In this document: positions 43,091-53,100 of the stretch, piece after piece
Layout: the number at the start of each line of letters is the position of its first letter
Position numbering within the stretch: the stretch's first letter is position 1
DNA from: Candidatus Omnitrophota bacterium
GTDB taxonomy: Bacteria; Hinthialibacterota; Hinthialibacteria; Hinthialibacterales; JAKPRU01
DNA: 64,000 bases
Reading direction: 5' to 3'
Assembly (NCBI GenBank): GCA_029570205.1
Contig: JAKQSI010000084.1
Location: forward strand, 1-64,000
Made by a program: the position numbers and the translations under genes
Notes under the pieces: generated by a model
The model's input: the letters and a program-made list of their open reading frames with translations, nothing else
Told to the model about the DNA's origin: nothing
Databases searched by the model: none

Positions 43091-45709
43091 TCACACCGCC
43101 ACTCCCTCCCCCTCCCTCTTTCTCAGCCGAAACTCCCGATTTTCAAACGTAACCTCGATTACACTATCCGGCCCGAATTTATTTTCCATAAGCGCTTCGG
43201 CTAACGGGGTTTCGACCATGCGGCGGATCGTACGCTGTAACGGGCGCGCTCCGTAGACGGGATCGAAACCGATTTTCGCCAGCTCCATCCGCGCCTCGCG
43301 ATCCAGAACCACCTTCAACCGGCGACTCGCCAGGCGTTGATTCAGGCGTTGAATCTGCAAGTCCACAATCTGTTCGATCTCCTCCATGCCCAGAGACTGG
43401 AACACGACGATTTCATCAATCCGGTTCAGCAATTCCGGGCGGAAGTGGAGTTTCACAGCCTCCCGGACTTGTTTTTCGATCTGCTCATAGTCGGAGGGGT
43501 TTCCAGGGTCACCATTTTGATAGAACTCGCTGCCGATATTCGAGGTCATAATCACAACAGTGTTTTTGAAATCGACCGTGCGCCCCTTGCCGTCAGTCAG
43601 TCGCCCATCATCCAGCAGTTGAAGCAGGATGGAGTGAACCTCCGGGTGCGCCTTTTCGATCTCATCGAGAAGGACGACCGAATAAGGCCGCCGTCGAACA
43701 GCCTCTGTCAATTGACCGCCTTCCTCGTATCCGACATATCCCGGCGGCGCTCCCACAAGGCGAGAGACGGTGTGCCGCTCGGTGTATTCGCTCATATCGA
43801 TACGGACGATATGGGTTTCATCATCGAACAGGAACCAGGCCAATGATCGTGCCAGTTCGGTCTTTCCGACTCCGGTCGGTCCGAGAAACAGGAAAGAGCC
43901 GATGGGGCGTGACGGATCCGACAGGCCCGCGCGGGATCGCCGAACCGCCTCGGATACCAGCCGAATCGCGGTGTCCTGACCGACGACGCGGCTTCGCAGG
44001 CTCTCCTCGATATGGCGCATTTTTTCTATTTCGCCTTCCATCATGCGTTGTACCGGAATGCCGGTCCAACGGGAGACAACTCCCGCAATGTCTTCCTCAT
44101 CCACTTCCTCTTTAAGCATTTTGCGAGTTTTCTGGAGTTCCTTGAGTCGCTCCTGTTCGGCGGCCAGTTCCTTCTGCAGGCCGACAATCACGCCATACCG
44201 CAGTTCGGCCACTCGTGAGAGATCGCCGTGACGTTCTGCGGACTGCTCTTCCAAATGGGTCTGTTCGATTCGTTCTTTGAGTTCCTGGATACGATGAATG
44301 GCTTTCTTTTCGTTCTCCCAGTGTGCCCGCAGGGCCTTCTCCTCTTCCCGCAAATCGGCCAGGTTTTTTTCCAGATCGGCCAGGCGTTTTTTCGAGATAT
44401 CGTCTTTTTCCTTTTTGAGCGCCTGGCGTTCGATTTCCATCTGACGAATCCGCCGGGTGATTTCATCCAGTTCGGTCGGCATACTGTCGATTTCGATACG
44501 GAGCCGAGAGGCCGCTTCATCGACCAGATCGATGGCCTTATCCGGCAGGAATCGATCGGTGATGTAGCGGTGGGAGAGTGTAGCGGCGGCGACCAGGGCG
44601 GAATCGGTAATGCGGACGCCGTGATGGACTTCGTATTTCTCTTTCAGGCCGCGCAGAATGGCGATGGTATCTTCCACTGTCGGTTCGCCGACATAAATCG
44701 GCTGGAATCGTCGTTCCAGGGCAGCGTCTTTCTCGATGTATTTTCGATATTCGTTGAGCGTGGTTGCGCCGATGCAGCGAAGTTCGCCCCTTGCCAGGGC
44801 GGGTTTGAGCAAATTGGAGGCATCGACAGAACCCTCCGCCGCGCCCGCGCCGACCACGGTGTGGAGTTCATCCAGGAATAGGATGATTTCGCCTTCCGCT
44901 GCGCGGATTTCGTTCATGACGGCTTTCATGCGTTCCTCAAACTCGCCGCGATATTTCGCGCCGGCCACGAGTTGCCCCATATCCAGGGCGAGAAGCCGAC
45001 GGTTCTTGAGGGATTCCGGCACATCGCCATCGGCAATCCGCTGCGCAAGACCTTCCACGAGGGCTGTCTTACCGACGCCGGGGTCGCCGATCAGAACCGG
45101 ATTGTTCTTGGTGCGTCGCGAGAGGACCTGCATCAGGCGGCGGATTTCATCATCGCGCCCGATCACGGGGTCGAGTTTTCCCTGCCGTGCCAGCGCCACC
45201 AGATCGACCGCATAGCGATCCAGAGCGTTATAGGTGGACTCCGGTTCCTGGGAGGAGACGCGCTGATTGCCCCGGTAGGATTTTAAGGCATCATAAATGG
45301 CCTGGCTGGTGATACCGGCTGAAGCCAGTCGCTGCGCGGCTGGGGTTTTGGTCTGTTGGACAATACCCAGAAGCAGATGTTCGGTGCTGACATACTGGTC
45401 TCCCAGTCGAGCGGCTTCCTTTTCGGCGGCGTTGATTGCAGCCACGGCGCTTCGGGAAAGGGACGCCTGCACACTCCCGTCGCCATAAATCTTTGCCCGT
45501 TTCGCCAAATCTTCCGACAAGGCTCTTGCGAGCTGGGCGATATCCACTCCGATCTTTTTCAGCAAGGATGGAACAATTCCCTCCTCTTGTCCCAACAGTG
45601 CAAGAAGAAGGTGTTCGCAGGTGATTTCCTGATGGTGATGCTCCTCGGCGAGCTGTTGGGCGTCCCGAAGGGCTTCTTGCGATTTTAAGGTTAATGTGTC
45701 TAATCTCAT
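43091..45709 (-). CDS. clpB: ClpB disaggregase
   Basis: The 872-residue AAA+ chaperone that works with DnaK to dissolve aggregates. It has the N-terminal Clp-N repeat ([22 protein letters not shown]), the first AAA module (GDPGVGKT near residue 208), a long coiled-coil M domain from about 410 to 535 that separates ClpB from ClpC, and the second AAA module (GPTGVGKT near residue 610). ATG 45707-45709 ([13 protein letters not shown]) matches the family start, although the frame is open to 45808. It is convergent with gltX and has an inverted repeat CCTGTA/TACAGG just upstream. Confidence 0.96.
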   Translation of the reverse strand: MRLDTLTLKSQEALRDAQQLAEEHHHQEITCEHLLLALLGQEEGIVPSLLKKIGVDIAQLARALSEDLAKRAKIYGDGSVQASLSRSAVAAINAAEKEAARLGDQYVSTEHLLLGIVQQTKTPAAQRLASAGITSQAIYDALKSYRGNQRVSSQEPESTYNALDRYAVDLVALARQGKLDPVIGRDDEIRRLMQVLSRRTKNNPVLIGDPGVGKTALVEGLAQRIADGDVPESLKNRRLLALDMGQLVAGAKYRGEFEERMKAVMNEIRAAEGEIILFLDELHTVVGAGAAEGSVDASNLLKPALARGELRCIGATTLNEYRKYIEKDAALERRFQPIYVGEPTVEDTIAILRGLKEKYEVHHGVRITDSALVAAATLSHRYITDRFLPDKAIDLVDEAASRLRIEIDSMPTELDEITRRIRQMEIERQALKKEKDDISKKRLADLEKNLADLREEEKALRAHWENEKKAIHRIQELKERIEQTHLEEQSAERHGDLSRVAELRYGVIVGLQKELAAEQERLKELQKTRKMLKEEVDEEDIAGVVSRWTGIPVQRMMEGEIEKMRHIEESLRSRVVGQDTAIRLVSEAVRRSRAGLSDPSRPIGSFLFLGPTGVGKTELARSLAWFLFDDETHIVRIDMSEYTERHTVSRLVGAPPGYVGYEEGGQLTEAVRRRPYSVVLLDEIEKAHPEVHSILLQLLDDGRLTDGKGRTVDFKNTVVIMTSNIGSEFYQNGDPGNPSDYEQIEKQVREAVKLHFRPELLNRIDEIVVFQSLGMEEIEQIVDLQIQRLNQRLASRRLKVVLDREARMELAKIGFDPVYGARPLQRTIRRMVETPLAEALMENKFGPDSVIEVTFENREFRLRKREGEGVAV

Positions 45710-45722
45710 CTCGCCTTGACCT

Positions 45723-45738
45723 CCTGTATAATTACAGG
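45723..45738. promoter_or_regulatory. Inverted repeat upstream of clpB (possible operator)
   Basis: CCTGTA-TAAT-TACAGG lies 14 nt before the clpB start and overlaps its likely -10 region on the minus strand. It is a perfect 6-bp palindrome with a 4-nt centre. It is not the CIRCE element of HrcA-controlled genes, so another repressor is possible. Confidence 0.4.
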
Positions 45739-45854
45739 TCAAACTAAAGCAAAAGGTATGCCACGGTATAGATACCGGAAAATCAAGCAGTTGTGCAGGA
45801 GAGGGCAAAAAAGGTGTGCCATTCTTGCACAGATTCGGTTCCCGGAGAGAAATT

Positions 45855-46664
45855 ATGGTTCGACGAAATCACCCCCTTTCTTTTTTGCTGTCCGTTCTTG
45901 TTTTGTTTTGCGCTTCTTCCTGTGTAGAGTCAGAGATGACTTCAGTTTTCAATCTGTCTCATAAACAGGCATCTTCCGAACAGGTGGAATCGACGTCGCG
46001 AAAAGGAGAAGCCACCCCGGTTCCGGCTCGGGAAAGTGAGCAATCCCCGGATCTGTCGGCGTCGTCAGAGGCCTGGCATAAGAATATCACGGCGACCTAT
46101 TTCGACATTGCAGAGTATCCCACTCCGCAGACTGCCTGGAACGACTCGGATGCCCTCGATGAAAACCCGTATTACCTGGCTTTGCCGTTTAATGACAGGG
46201 TTCCGGGGTTCAATGGGTATGGTCCCTGCAAGAATCGGTGGGTGGAGGTTGTGGTGGTCTCGACCGGAAAGCGCGCATTCGGGCAATGGGAGGATGTAGG
46301 GCCGTGGTTTGTGAACGACGTAGATTATGTTTTCGATCCGACCGGCAAGACCCGTCCCTTTGCCGAACTGCATGAGGGGGAATATTGGAATATCTACCGT
46401 AGTGACCAGGGAAGCGGAGTGCGAAAGCCCCACAGAATCCTGAACAATGCCGGAATCGATCTTTCTCCGGCCCTGGCCGATGAGGTCGGGCTGGGCGGAA
46501 GGAATCAGGTGAATTGGCGTTTTGTGGATGCCTCGGAGGTTGCGGACGGTCCCTGGAAAGACAAGATATCGGAGTCCAAGCCCCATTATCGCCAGACATT
46601 TTATTTCCTGTTCGGTACGTCCTATCGCGATTGGGAACTGACCACAACCCGATTTTTGAAATAA
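45855..46664 (+). CDS. Lipoprotein with RlpA-like double-psi beta-barrel fold
   Basis: A 269-residue envelope lipoprotein. The N-terminus has a lipobox ([10 protein letters not shown]), then a Ser/Glu-rich linker of about 60 residues, and a C-terminal domain with the double-psi-barrel pattern ([32 protein letters not shown] ... [19 protein letters not shown]). Related domains bind or cleave peptidoglycan or other glycans. ATG 45855 follows GGAGAGAAATT. The frame opens at 45816 but lacks the signal there. It is divergent from clpB. Confidence 0.7.
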   Translation: MVRRNHPLSFLLSVLVLFCASSCVESEMTSVFNLSHKQASSEQVESTSRKGEATPVPARESEQSPDLSASSEAWHKNITATYFDIAEYPTPQTAWNDSDALDENPYYLALPFNDRVPGFNGYGPCKNRWVEVVVVSTGKRAFGQWEDVGPWFVNDVDYVFDPTGKTRPFAELHEGEYWNIYRSDQGSGVRKPHRILNNAGIDLSPALADEVGLGGRNQVNWRFVDASEVADGPWKDKISESKPHYRQTFYFLFGTSYRDWELTTTRFLK

Positions 46665-46781
46665 GAGTCACATCGGGACCTGTCTACACGACAAACTCTC
46701 GGAATGTTACCGTTGTTGTTCCGCAAGGAGAGATTTGCCCCGGCATCCGCCAGATCATTATGCCGGAAAGGAGGAACCAAG

Positions 46782-48134
46782 ATGAAGTTCGAAGCATTGG
46801 AGAAAGTGGGTGCGATGAGTCTTTTGTCGCCCTGGGGGCAGAACATGCACCTGCCCGCGGGGATTTTTCATTGGTCAGGACGGGCGAAAGCGGAAGCGGA
46901 GATCAACGGAACCATCGGCACCGCCAAAGGGAAAGCCCAACAGGTGTTCGGAACCGGGGGAGACAAGAAAGTCACGATGGCATTGCCGTCGATGAAGAAA
47001 TACATTCCAAACCTGGACCCCGAGCAGATTTTCCCTTACGCGCCCGATAAGGGACTGCCGGCATTCAGCTCGGCCTGGCGAAACTGGATTCTCCGCAAGG
47101 CGGGTGAGCAGGCGAAGCGGCTCGATCCGATTCTGGGGGAGTGTCAGGTTACTCCGGGCATTACGGGCGGACTGCACAACACGCTGAAATTGTTTGTCGC
47201 ACAGGGAGATCCCGTGGTGGTTCCCGATAAGCGCTGGGAAAACTACGACAATATAATCGAGATCAACCTGGGAGGCAAACCGGCCGAGTTTCCGTTTTTC
47301 AGTGGCGACCGATTCAATATCGACGGGATGTGCGATGCAATTCGTTCGGTTTGGAAACGGCAGGATCGTGCCGTCCTGATCCTCAACTTTCCCAATAATC
47401 CCACAGGTTATTCTCCGCCACGCGCCGAGGCGGAAGCGATCAAGAACAGCCTGCTGGAATTGACGGCGTCGGGAAACAAATGGCTTGTAGTCATTTTTGA
47501 TGACGCCTACGAGGGATATGTGTATGATCCCGGTGCGGCAAACAGGTCTTTGTTTTACGAAATGCTTCCGCAGAAGGGGCTGGTCACCATCAAGCTGGAT
47601 GGGATCAGCAAGGAAATGCTCTGGTATGGCGGCAGGGTGGGGACGATCACGATGGCGTATCCGCCGGATTGGGTCAGTGCCGTGGGGCGGAATGCGTTGG
47701 ACAAGGAATGGGGCAACAAGTTTGCGGGGATTTCGCGAAGCACGTATTCCAACTGCTCCATGGTAGCGCAGTCGGTAGCGGCAGCAGCCTTGCAGGATAT
47801 GGATCAGATTCTCGAGGAGAGGAAGGTGTGTATCGGAATCCTGGCGGAACGCTACCGGATTTTCAAAGAGGAACTTAAGAAGATCGACACCACGCGCCTT
47901 CAGTGCAACCCGTTTCAGGGTGGATTTTTCAACTTTTTCGACATTGTTCCGAAAGACGGTCCGTCGGCGGAGGATATGGCGGATCACCTGCTCAAGAAAT
48001 ACAAGACAGGAACCATTCCGGTACATTTCGGCTCATTGAACGGTATCCGGGTCGCGTTCTGCAGCGTGGAGGCCGAGGACATTCCGAGGTTGTGCGATAA
48101 TCTCAACAATGCGGCGAAGGACCTGATGCCGTAG
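46782..48134 (+). CDS. Class I/II aminotransferase (PLP-dependent)
   Basis: A 450-residue fold-type I aminotransferase. It shows LILNFPNNPTGYSPP (the Asn-Pro-x-Gly loop), VVIFDDAYEGYVYD (PLP-ring Asp) and KLDGISKEMLWYGGRVG, whose Lys binds PLP. The first 75 residues contain ALPSMKKYIPNLDPEQIFPYAPDKGLPAF, typical of the aspartate/tyrosine group. AAAGGAGG lies seven nt before ATG 46782, which is preferred over the frame opening at 46704. The substrate is unknown. It sits 9 nt before the cyclophilin-like gene. Confidence 0.85.
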   Translation: MKFEALEKVGAMSLLSPWGQNMHLPAGIFHWSGRAKAEAEINGTIGTAKGKAQQVFGTGGDKKVTMALPSMKKYIPNLDPEQIFPYAPDKGLPAFSSAWRNWILRKAGEQAKRLDPILGECQVTPGITGGLHNTLKLFVAQGDPVVVPDKRWENYDNIIEINLGGKPAEFPFFSGDRFNIDGMCDAIRSVWKRQDRAVLILNFPNNPTGYSPPRAEAEAIKNSLLELTASGNKWLVVIFDDAYEGYVYDPGAANRSLFYEMLPQKGLVTIKLDGISKEMLWYGGRVGTITMAYPPDWVSAVGRNALDKEWGNKFAGISRSTYSNCSMVAQSVAAAALQDMDQILEERKVCIGILAERYRIFKEELKKIDTTRLQCNPFQGGFFNFFDIVPKDGPSAEDMADHLLKKYKTGTIPVHFGSLNGIRVAFCSVEAEDIPRLCDNLNNAAKDLMP

Positions 48135-48143
48135 AGGATTTCC

Positions 48144-48521
48144 ATGAAAATTCGCATCATAGTCGGAGAAATCCGCCTGGAAGCCGAGTTGCTCGCCAAC
48201 GAAACCGCGCAAGCGATCTACCAGGCCTTGCCGATTGAATCCGGGTTCTCCACGTGGGGGGATGAGATTTATTTTTCCATCCCTGTGAAGCGGGAATTGG
48301 AGAAGGGGACAACGGATGTGGAGATGGGCGATTTGGGATATTGGCCGCCGGGGAAAGCGTTTTGCATTTTTTATGGTCCCACTCCGGCGTCGGATACGGA
48401 CAAGCCTGTTCCGGCAAGTAAGGTGACCGTGATCGGCAGGGTGATCGGCGATGCGACGGTTTTGCGGGATGCCGCCGCGTCCAAGATTCGCCTGGAGCCT
48501 GTTTCGGCGGAAAGCGAATGA
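48144..48521 (+). CDS. Cyclophilin-like fold protein (DUF369)
   Basis: A 125-residue protein of the bacterial cyclophilin-like family: MKIRIIVGEIRLEAELLANETAQAIYQALP, the central TWGDEIYFSIP, then GDLGYWPPGKAFCIFYGPTPAS with VTVIGRVIGD near the end. The fold resembles cyclophilin, but prolyl isomerase residues are not conserved and no function is established. It starts nine nt after the aminotransferase stop and likely shares its transcript. Confidence 0.8.
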   Translation: MKIRIIVGEIRLEAELLANETAQAIYQALPIESGFSTWGDEIYFSIPVKRELEKGTTDVEMGDLGYWPPGKAFCIFYGPTPASDTDKPVPASKVTVIGRVIGDATVLRDAAASKIRLEPVSAESE

Positions 48522-48582
48522 CCGTGAGTCGCCCACCCGATTTGTGCGGCGCGTGAATTAAGCGATGAAGAACAGGGCGGCC

Positions 48583-48612
48583 TTGTATGGACGGATCGGG
48601 CCTCTCTATAGT
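48583..48612 (+). promoter_or_regulatory. Sigma-70-like promoter for tRNA-Thr
   Basis: TTGTAT (48583-48588), an 18-nt spacer and TATAGT (48607-48612) precede the tRNA by about 50 nt. The predicted start is near 48619. Confidence 0.55.
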
Positions 48613-48662
48613 AAGAAAGTGAGTGGCGGAAAGCGAATCGGCTTTGTTGTTTGATTTTTCAG

Positions 48663-48735
48663 GCCGGCGTAGCTCAGTCGGCAGAGCAGCGGTTTCGTAA
48701 ACCGCAGGTCACGGGTTCAAGTCCCATCGCCGGCT
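48663..48735 (+). tRNA. tRNA-Thr (anticodon CGU)
   Basis: A cloverleaf can be drawn: acceptor GCCGGCG with CGCCGGC, D-arm GCTC/GAGC, anticodon arm GCGGT-TTCGTAA-ACCGC with anticodon CGT at positions 34-36, and T-arm with TTCAAGT loop. One mismatch is present in the T-stem (C against A). The discriminator base is T and CCA is not encoded. It reads ACG codons. Confidence 0.92.
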
Positions 48736-48897
48736 CGTTGATTTTGGAACACTTCGACCCATCAGCCCCCGCATTGCCCTCAGATTTTGCCCGAATGTCG
48801 CCCAAACTCTCGTTCTCTGTCATTCTGCTTGACACATTCCGTATAGTCTGCAGTATGGGGAATGAGGAAATAGACGTCTGAACCCTGATTTCGTGGC

Positions 48898-48966
48898 GGG
48901 CGATTTCACACTGCCGAATACATGGACCCACTCGCCGAACTTCGGATTCGCAGTCACAATCGCGGA
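48898..48966 (-). pseudogene. Remnant of an IS21 IstB-like ATPase
   Basis: Translation of the minus strand gives SAIVTANPKFGEWVHVFG, which matches the IstB pattern VTANxxFxEWVxVFGxxK found in the helper ATPase of IS21 elements. Beyond this the frame diverges and no ends or istA are present. It sits directly after metV and is probably an old insertion-sequence scar at the operon end. Confidence 0.5.
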
Positions 48967-48971
48967 CCCTG

Positions 48972-49664
48972 CTATGCCTTCGGTCCCAGACCGGCGATAC
49001 ATTGATCTTCCCGAATAACCTTTCGTGGCCCGCCATCCGAAGCGGTTGACCAATCATGCGGCTCGGCAATCCGTGCAAATTGTTCAAGAACACCCAAAGC
49101 ACACGCCCGATCATAAATGAGCTGCCAGGCACAATCTCGCTCAGCAACAATCTCGCATTTGCCGTCCCGAGATCCGGCGCACGGTCCGTTTAATAAACGT
49201 TTCGCACAACGAGTAATGGGGCAAATCCCGACGAATTCGCCCAGCCTGCAATTACCACAAGCGGCACATTTCTCGGTCCAGACTCCCGGCGCCTCCAGGA
49301 TACCGATGAACTGCGTGTTCACACCGGGATAGACTGTCGTATTTGGGAACCGATCGGCTAACGCCTGCACACCGGCTCCGCAACCCAGCGAGCAAATAGC
49401 GTCATACGGCTTCACGCGGGGAGCAAGAAGATCAATAAAGGCATTCTCGCATTGCCGCTCAATCGTACACTCATCTACAACTACATTGCCCCGACCGATA
49501 AGACGAAGCGCCATGCGAAGCGCGGAACCCAGGATCCCCGTCTCGCGTTCTCCACCGGCGAGGCATACCGTAACACAGGTCCCGCAGCCGACAAGCAGAA
49601 CACGGCTATGGTCCTTTATCATATCCCGAATTTCAGGTACTTTTTTCCGGTCCGCAACAATCAT
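48972..49664 (-). CDS. metV: MetV, Fe-S partner of methylene-THF reductase
   Basis: A 230-residue iron-sulfur and zinc-binding protein of the MTHFR C-terminal (MetV) family. It forms the MetFV methylene-tetrahydrofolate reductase of acetogens and related anaerobes. Cysteine clusters are LLVGCGTCVTVCL, ICSLGCGAGVQ and CAACGNCRLGEFVGICPITRCAKRLLNGPC. Its start overlaps the mvhD stop (ATGA). It is the last gene of the ten-gene operon. MetF is encoded at the other end (61736-62653), and partnership is inferred from family pairing. Confidence 0.9.
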   Translation of the reverse strand: MIVADRKKVPEIRDMIKDHSRVLLVGCGTCVTVCLAGGERETGILGSALRMALRLIGRGNVVVDECTIERQCENAFIDLLAPRVKPYDAICSLGCGAGVQALADRFPNTTVYPGVNTQFIGILEAPGVWTEKCAACGNCRLGEFVGICPITRCAKRLLNGPCAGSRDGKCEIVAERDCAWQLIYDRACALGVLEQFARIAEPHDWSTASDGGPRKVIREDQCIAGLGPKA

Positions 49665-50146
49665 TTCGTCTCTCCTTGAGGAATCGCCTCCTCTTGTATA
49701 ATGCGTCCGCCCAATTCCCGCTCCTGGTGCAGCCTGTTCGAGTGCAACGGGCTGAGTCCCAGCCGGGAAATGCGCTCGGCCATCTCTGTCACAATTTGCG
49801 CGAAGCGTCCCCCTTCGCCGGAAGACAGGTTATACATTTCCAGCCGCTCCGGTTCGAGACCGATTTCCGCCAGTATTTTCTTGGCGCGCTCTACCCGTCG
49901 CCGCGCCCGCACATTGCCCTCAAGAAAATGGCATCCCCCCTCCAGGCAACCGGCAACAATTACCCCGTCCGCTCCATACTCAAATGCCAAAAGCAGATGA
50001 TTGATCTCTACTCTGCCGGTGCACGGCAAGCGAAGTACCCGAACACTCTCCGGGTATTGAATCCGCATGGAGCCTGCCAGGTCGGCCGCTGCATACGCGC
50101 AGTAATGGCAGCACAATGCGAGGATAATCGGCTCTCTGTCGGCCAT
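49661..50146 (-). CDS. mvhD: MvhD-type [2Fe-2S] protein (second copy)
   Basis: A 161-residue ferredoxin-like delta subunit that passes electrons between HdrA and a partner such as hydrogenase, formate dehydrogenase or MetFV. Cluster-binding cysteines are seen in LCCHYC (residues 12-16), RLPCTGRVE (42) and GCLEGGCHF. The domain fits the MvhD family in length. It starts nine nt after hdrA and overlaps metV, which is the arrangement of Hdr-linked MTHFR complexes. Confidence 0.93.
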   Translation of the reverse strand: MADREPIILALCCHYCAYAAADLAGSMRIQYPESVRVLRLPCTGRVEINHLLLAFEYGADGVIVAGCLEGGCHFLEGNVRARRRVERAKKILAEIGLEPERLEMYNLSSGEGGRFAQIVTEMAERISRLGLSPLHSNRLHQERELGGRIIQEEAIPQGETK

Positions 50147-50155
50147 TTCTCAATC

Positions 50156-53100
50156 CTATTCATTACGCCGGAGCGGTTCCGCCGCCCCGATTTCTTCAAG
50201 ATAATCAATCGAGCTATCCCACTCACCGGAAGCAACGCGCAGCAGACTCTCTACCGCACCAAGGATCTGCGAGTCAAGGTAGTGCCGAAGCTGGACCGCC
50301 CTCGCCGGACACTCCGCCGCACAACTTCCGCATCCCATACAGACTGCCGTCCGGATCTCCGCCTTGTTGAACGAGTTGATTTGCGGGGCCATATACGGGC
50401 ACACATGCACGCATGTCATACAGGAAATACATTTGTCCGGGTCAACCCAGGCGACCTGTCCGCTCACCGCCATTTCTTTATGAGACAAGATCGATGCCGC
50501 CCGCGCGGCTACAGCGTTGGCCTGTGAAATTGTTTCGCTGATGAATTTTGGCGCCTGCGCTGTGCCGCAGAGGAACACCCCCTCGCTTGCAACATCTACC
50601 GGTCGCAACTTTATATGCGCTTCCAGGAAAAATCCGTCCGCATTCAACGGGACACGAAGCAGATTCGCTATCACCTGCCGATCCGCACGCGGTTCCATGG
50701 GGGCCGCGAGGACCAACAGATCGGGCCTCAATTCCAGATAACTGCCAAGCGACGGTTCCTGTACTCTCACACGAATATCACCGCTCGCCGACACATCCGG
50801 CGGGTTATCCGGCTCATAACGTATGAACAAAATACCTTTCTCACGCGCTTCCCGGTACGCCGCCTCCCGGAAACCGTATGTCCGCATATCCCGATACAAA
50901 ACAACAATACGCAGATTCGCATAGCGCTCCCGCAGGGCCAAAGCATTCTTCACCGCGGTGGTGCAACATACACGGCTGCAATACGGGCGTTCGGCATTCC
51001 GCTGCTCTACGCATTGAATCATTACCACAGTCCCGTCGGCGCGAAGAATTAGAGAATCATTTGCGAGATTCTCTGTGAGCTCCAGTTGCGTCACAATCCT
51101 ATTGTGCCTGCCGTATCCGAAAGTGTGCGGTTTCATTTCAACAGCGCCTGTAGCGACCACAATTACGCCGTGCTCAATCTCCCCTTCAGCCCCCTCAATA
51201 GCCAATATGGAGCGAAACTCCCCTACATGTCCGCCGACATGTGAAACACGAGTATTCAAATGGACCGTGATACGTGGATTGGTCGTTACACGTTCGATGG
51301 TCTGAAGAAGAAAAGTCTGTACATTTTCCCCATCCAGAGTCCGATGCACACGCAGCGCCGTACCTCCAAGATGCTCACTCTTCTCAATTAAATGCACAGG
51401 GAAACCCTGCTCCGCAAGGGAGAGAGCGACGGTCATACCGGCGATACCTCCACCCACCACCAGAGCCGTATTATTCACAGGCACCCTCTCTTCCTGTAGC
51501 GGTAACAACTGGGTTGCGCGCCCCACCATCATTCGAACCAGGTCCACCGCCTTCTCGGTAGCCTTTTCCGGACGCCCAGAATGAACCCAGGAACATTGGT
51601 CACGAATATTGGCCATCTCGAGAAGATACGGATTCAGTCCGGCATCCCGCAAGGTATCCCGGAAAATCGGTTCGTGCGTTCGTGGTGTACAGGAAGCGAC
51701 GACTACACGATTGATACCCCGCTCTCGGATAATCTGTTTCATCTTGTCCTGGGTGTCATCGGCACAGGTATAGATGTTATGATCCGCATAAACTACATGC
51801 GGTAATCGCCGCGCCTCCCCAACGACGGCTTCAATGTCTACAACAGATGCGATGTTGCTTCCGCAGTGACAAACAAATACACCGACTCTTGGCGGCTCGT
51901 CCGTAATGTCTCGCTCGGGCGGATAACTCTTCCTGCGCGTCTCGCTTCCTCGAGCGGGGGCAAGAAGCGACATCGCCCGCGCTGCCGCAGCGCTTGCCTG
52001 TACAACCGTATCTGGAATATCCTTCGGTTCCTGGAACACTCCGCCGACATAAATACCGTCTCGCGATGAATCCAACGGAGCCAATTCGCGAGTTCTCGCA
52101 AATCCCCATTCGTTTAAATCCACTCCCCACTCCTCGGCTTGTCTACGAATCGATGAACTCGCCTCCAATCCCACCGACAACACGACCAGATCGAATTCCT
52201 CTTCCACCTGCTTCAGATCCGATCCGATATAGGTCAACAAGATGTTCTTTGTATCGGGCATTTCGTATGTTCGTGAGACAAGAGATCGAATATACCGAAT
52301 TCCCCGATTTCTTGCCCGCTCATAGTAGCGGTCACACTCCTTACCGAACGCCCGCAAATCCAGAAAGAACACCGTTACCTCCAAGGCCGGCTCATGTTCC
52401 TTCGCAAGAATCGCCTCTTTTGTCGCCGCCATGCAGCACACCGACGAGCAGTAATCGTTACCGCATGACGTATCCCGTGATCCGACACATTGAATGAATG
52501 CAAGACGTCTCGGCGTGTTTCCGTCTGAAGGTCGAAAGATTCTGCCCCCTGTCGGTCCGGAAGCGGACAACATGCGTTCAAACTGTACATTTGTTACAAC
52601 ATTCTTTGCAACTCCAAAGCCAAACTCCGCACGACGCGTCGCGTCAAACGGCTCAAATCCCGGTGTCAACAACACAGCGCCGGCCTGCAACTGGAACGTA
52701 TGACTACTTTCGCTATGGTTAATCGCCCCCGCTTGACAGGCCTGGACACACAACATGCACTCCGAACATCCGGCGCAGTTCAGACAGCGTCGTGCCTCCC
52801 GCTGAGCCTCGTCCGCGGTATATGTACATTCTACTTCCCGGAAATTCCCAATACGATCTGCAGGGGCAAGTTCCTCCGTATTGACTCGCGGGACGCGGGA
52901 TATCGTTCTCTTAAGCCGGGCCACATCTTTCTTGCTGAGCGGATTTGCCTCTCTTTCCGGCAGTCTCAAACCGTCACTTAACGGACGACCTGACAGGTAA
53001 TTATCAATGGCGCGCGCGGCCCTAGTGCCTTGCGCGATGGCTTCAATAACATTGGATGGCCCGGTCACGACATCTCCAGCCGCAAAAATTCCCTCCTTTG

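Noticed and set aside
45710-45760. CIRCE heat-shock operator upstream of clpB.
   Set aside because: The TTAGCACTC-N9-GAGTGCTAA pattern is not present; the visible palindrome is different.
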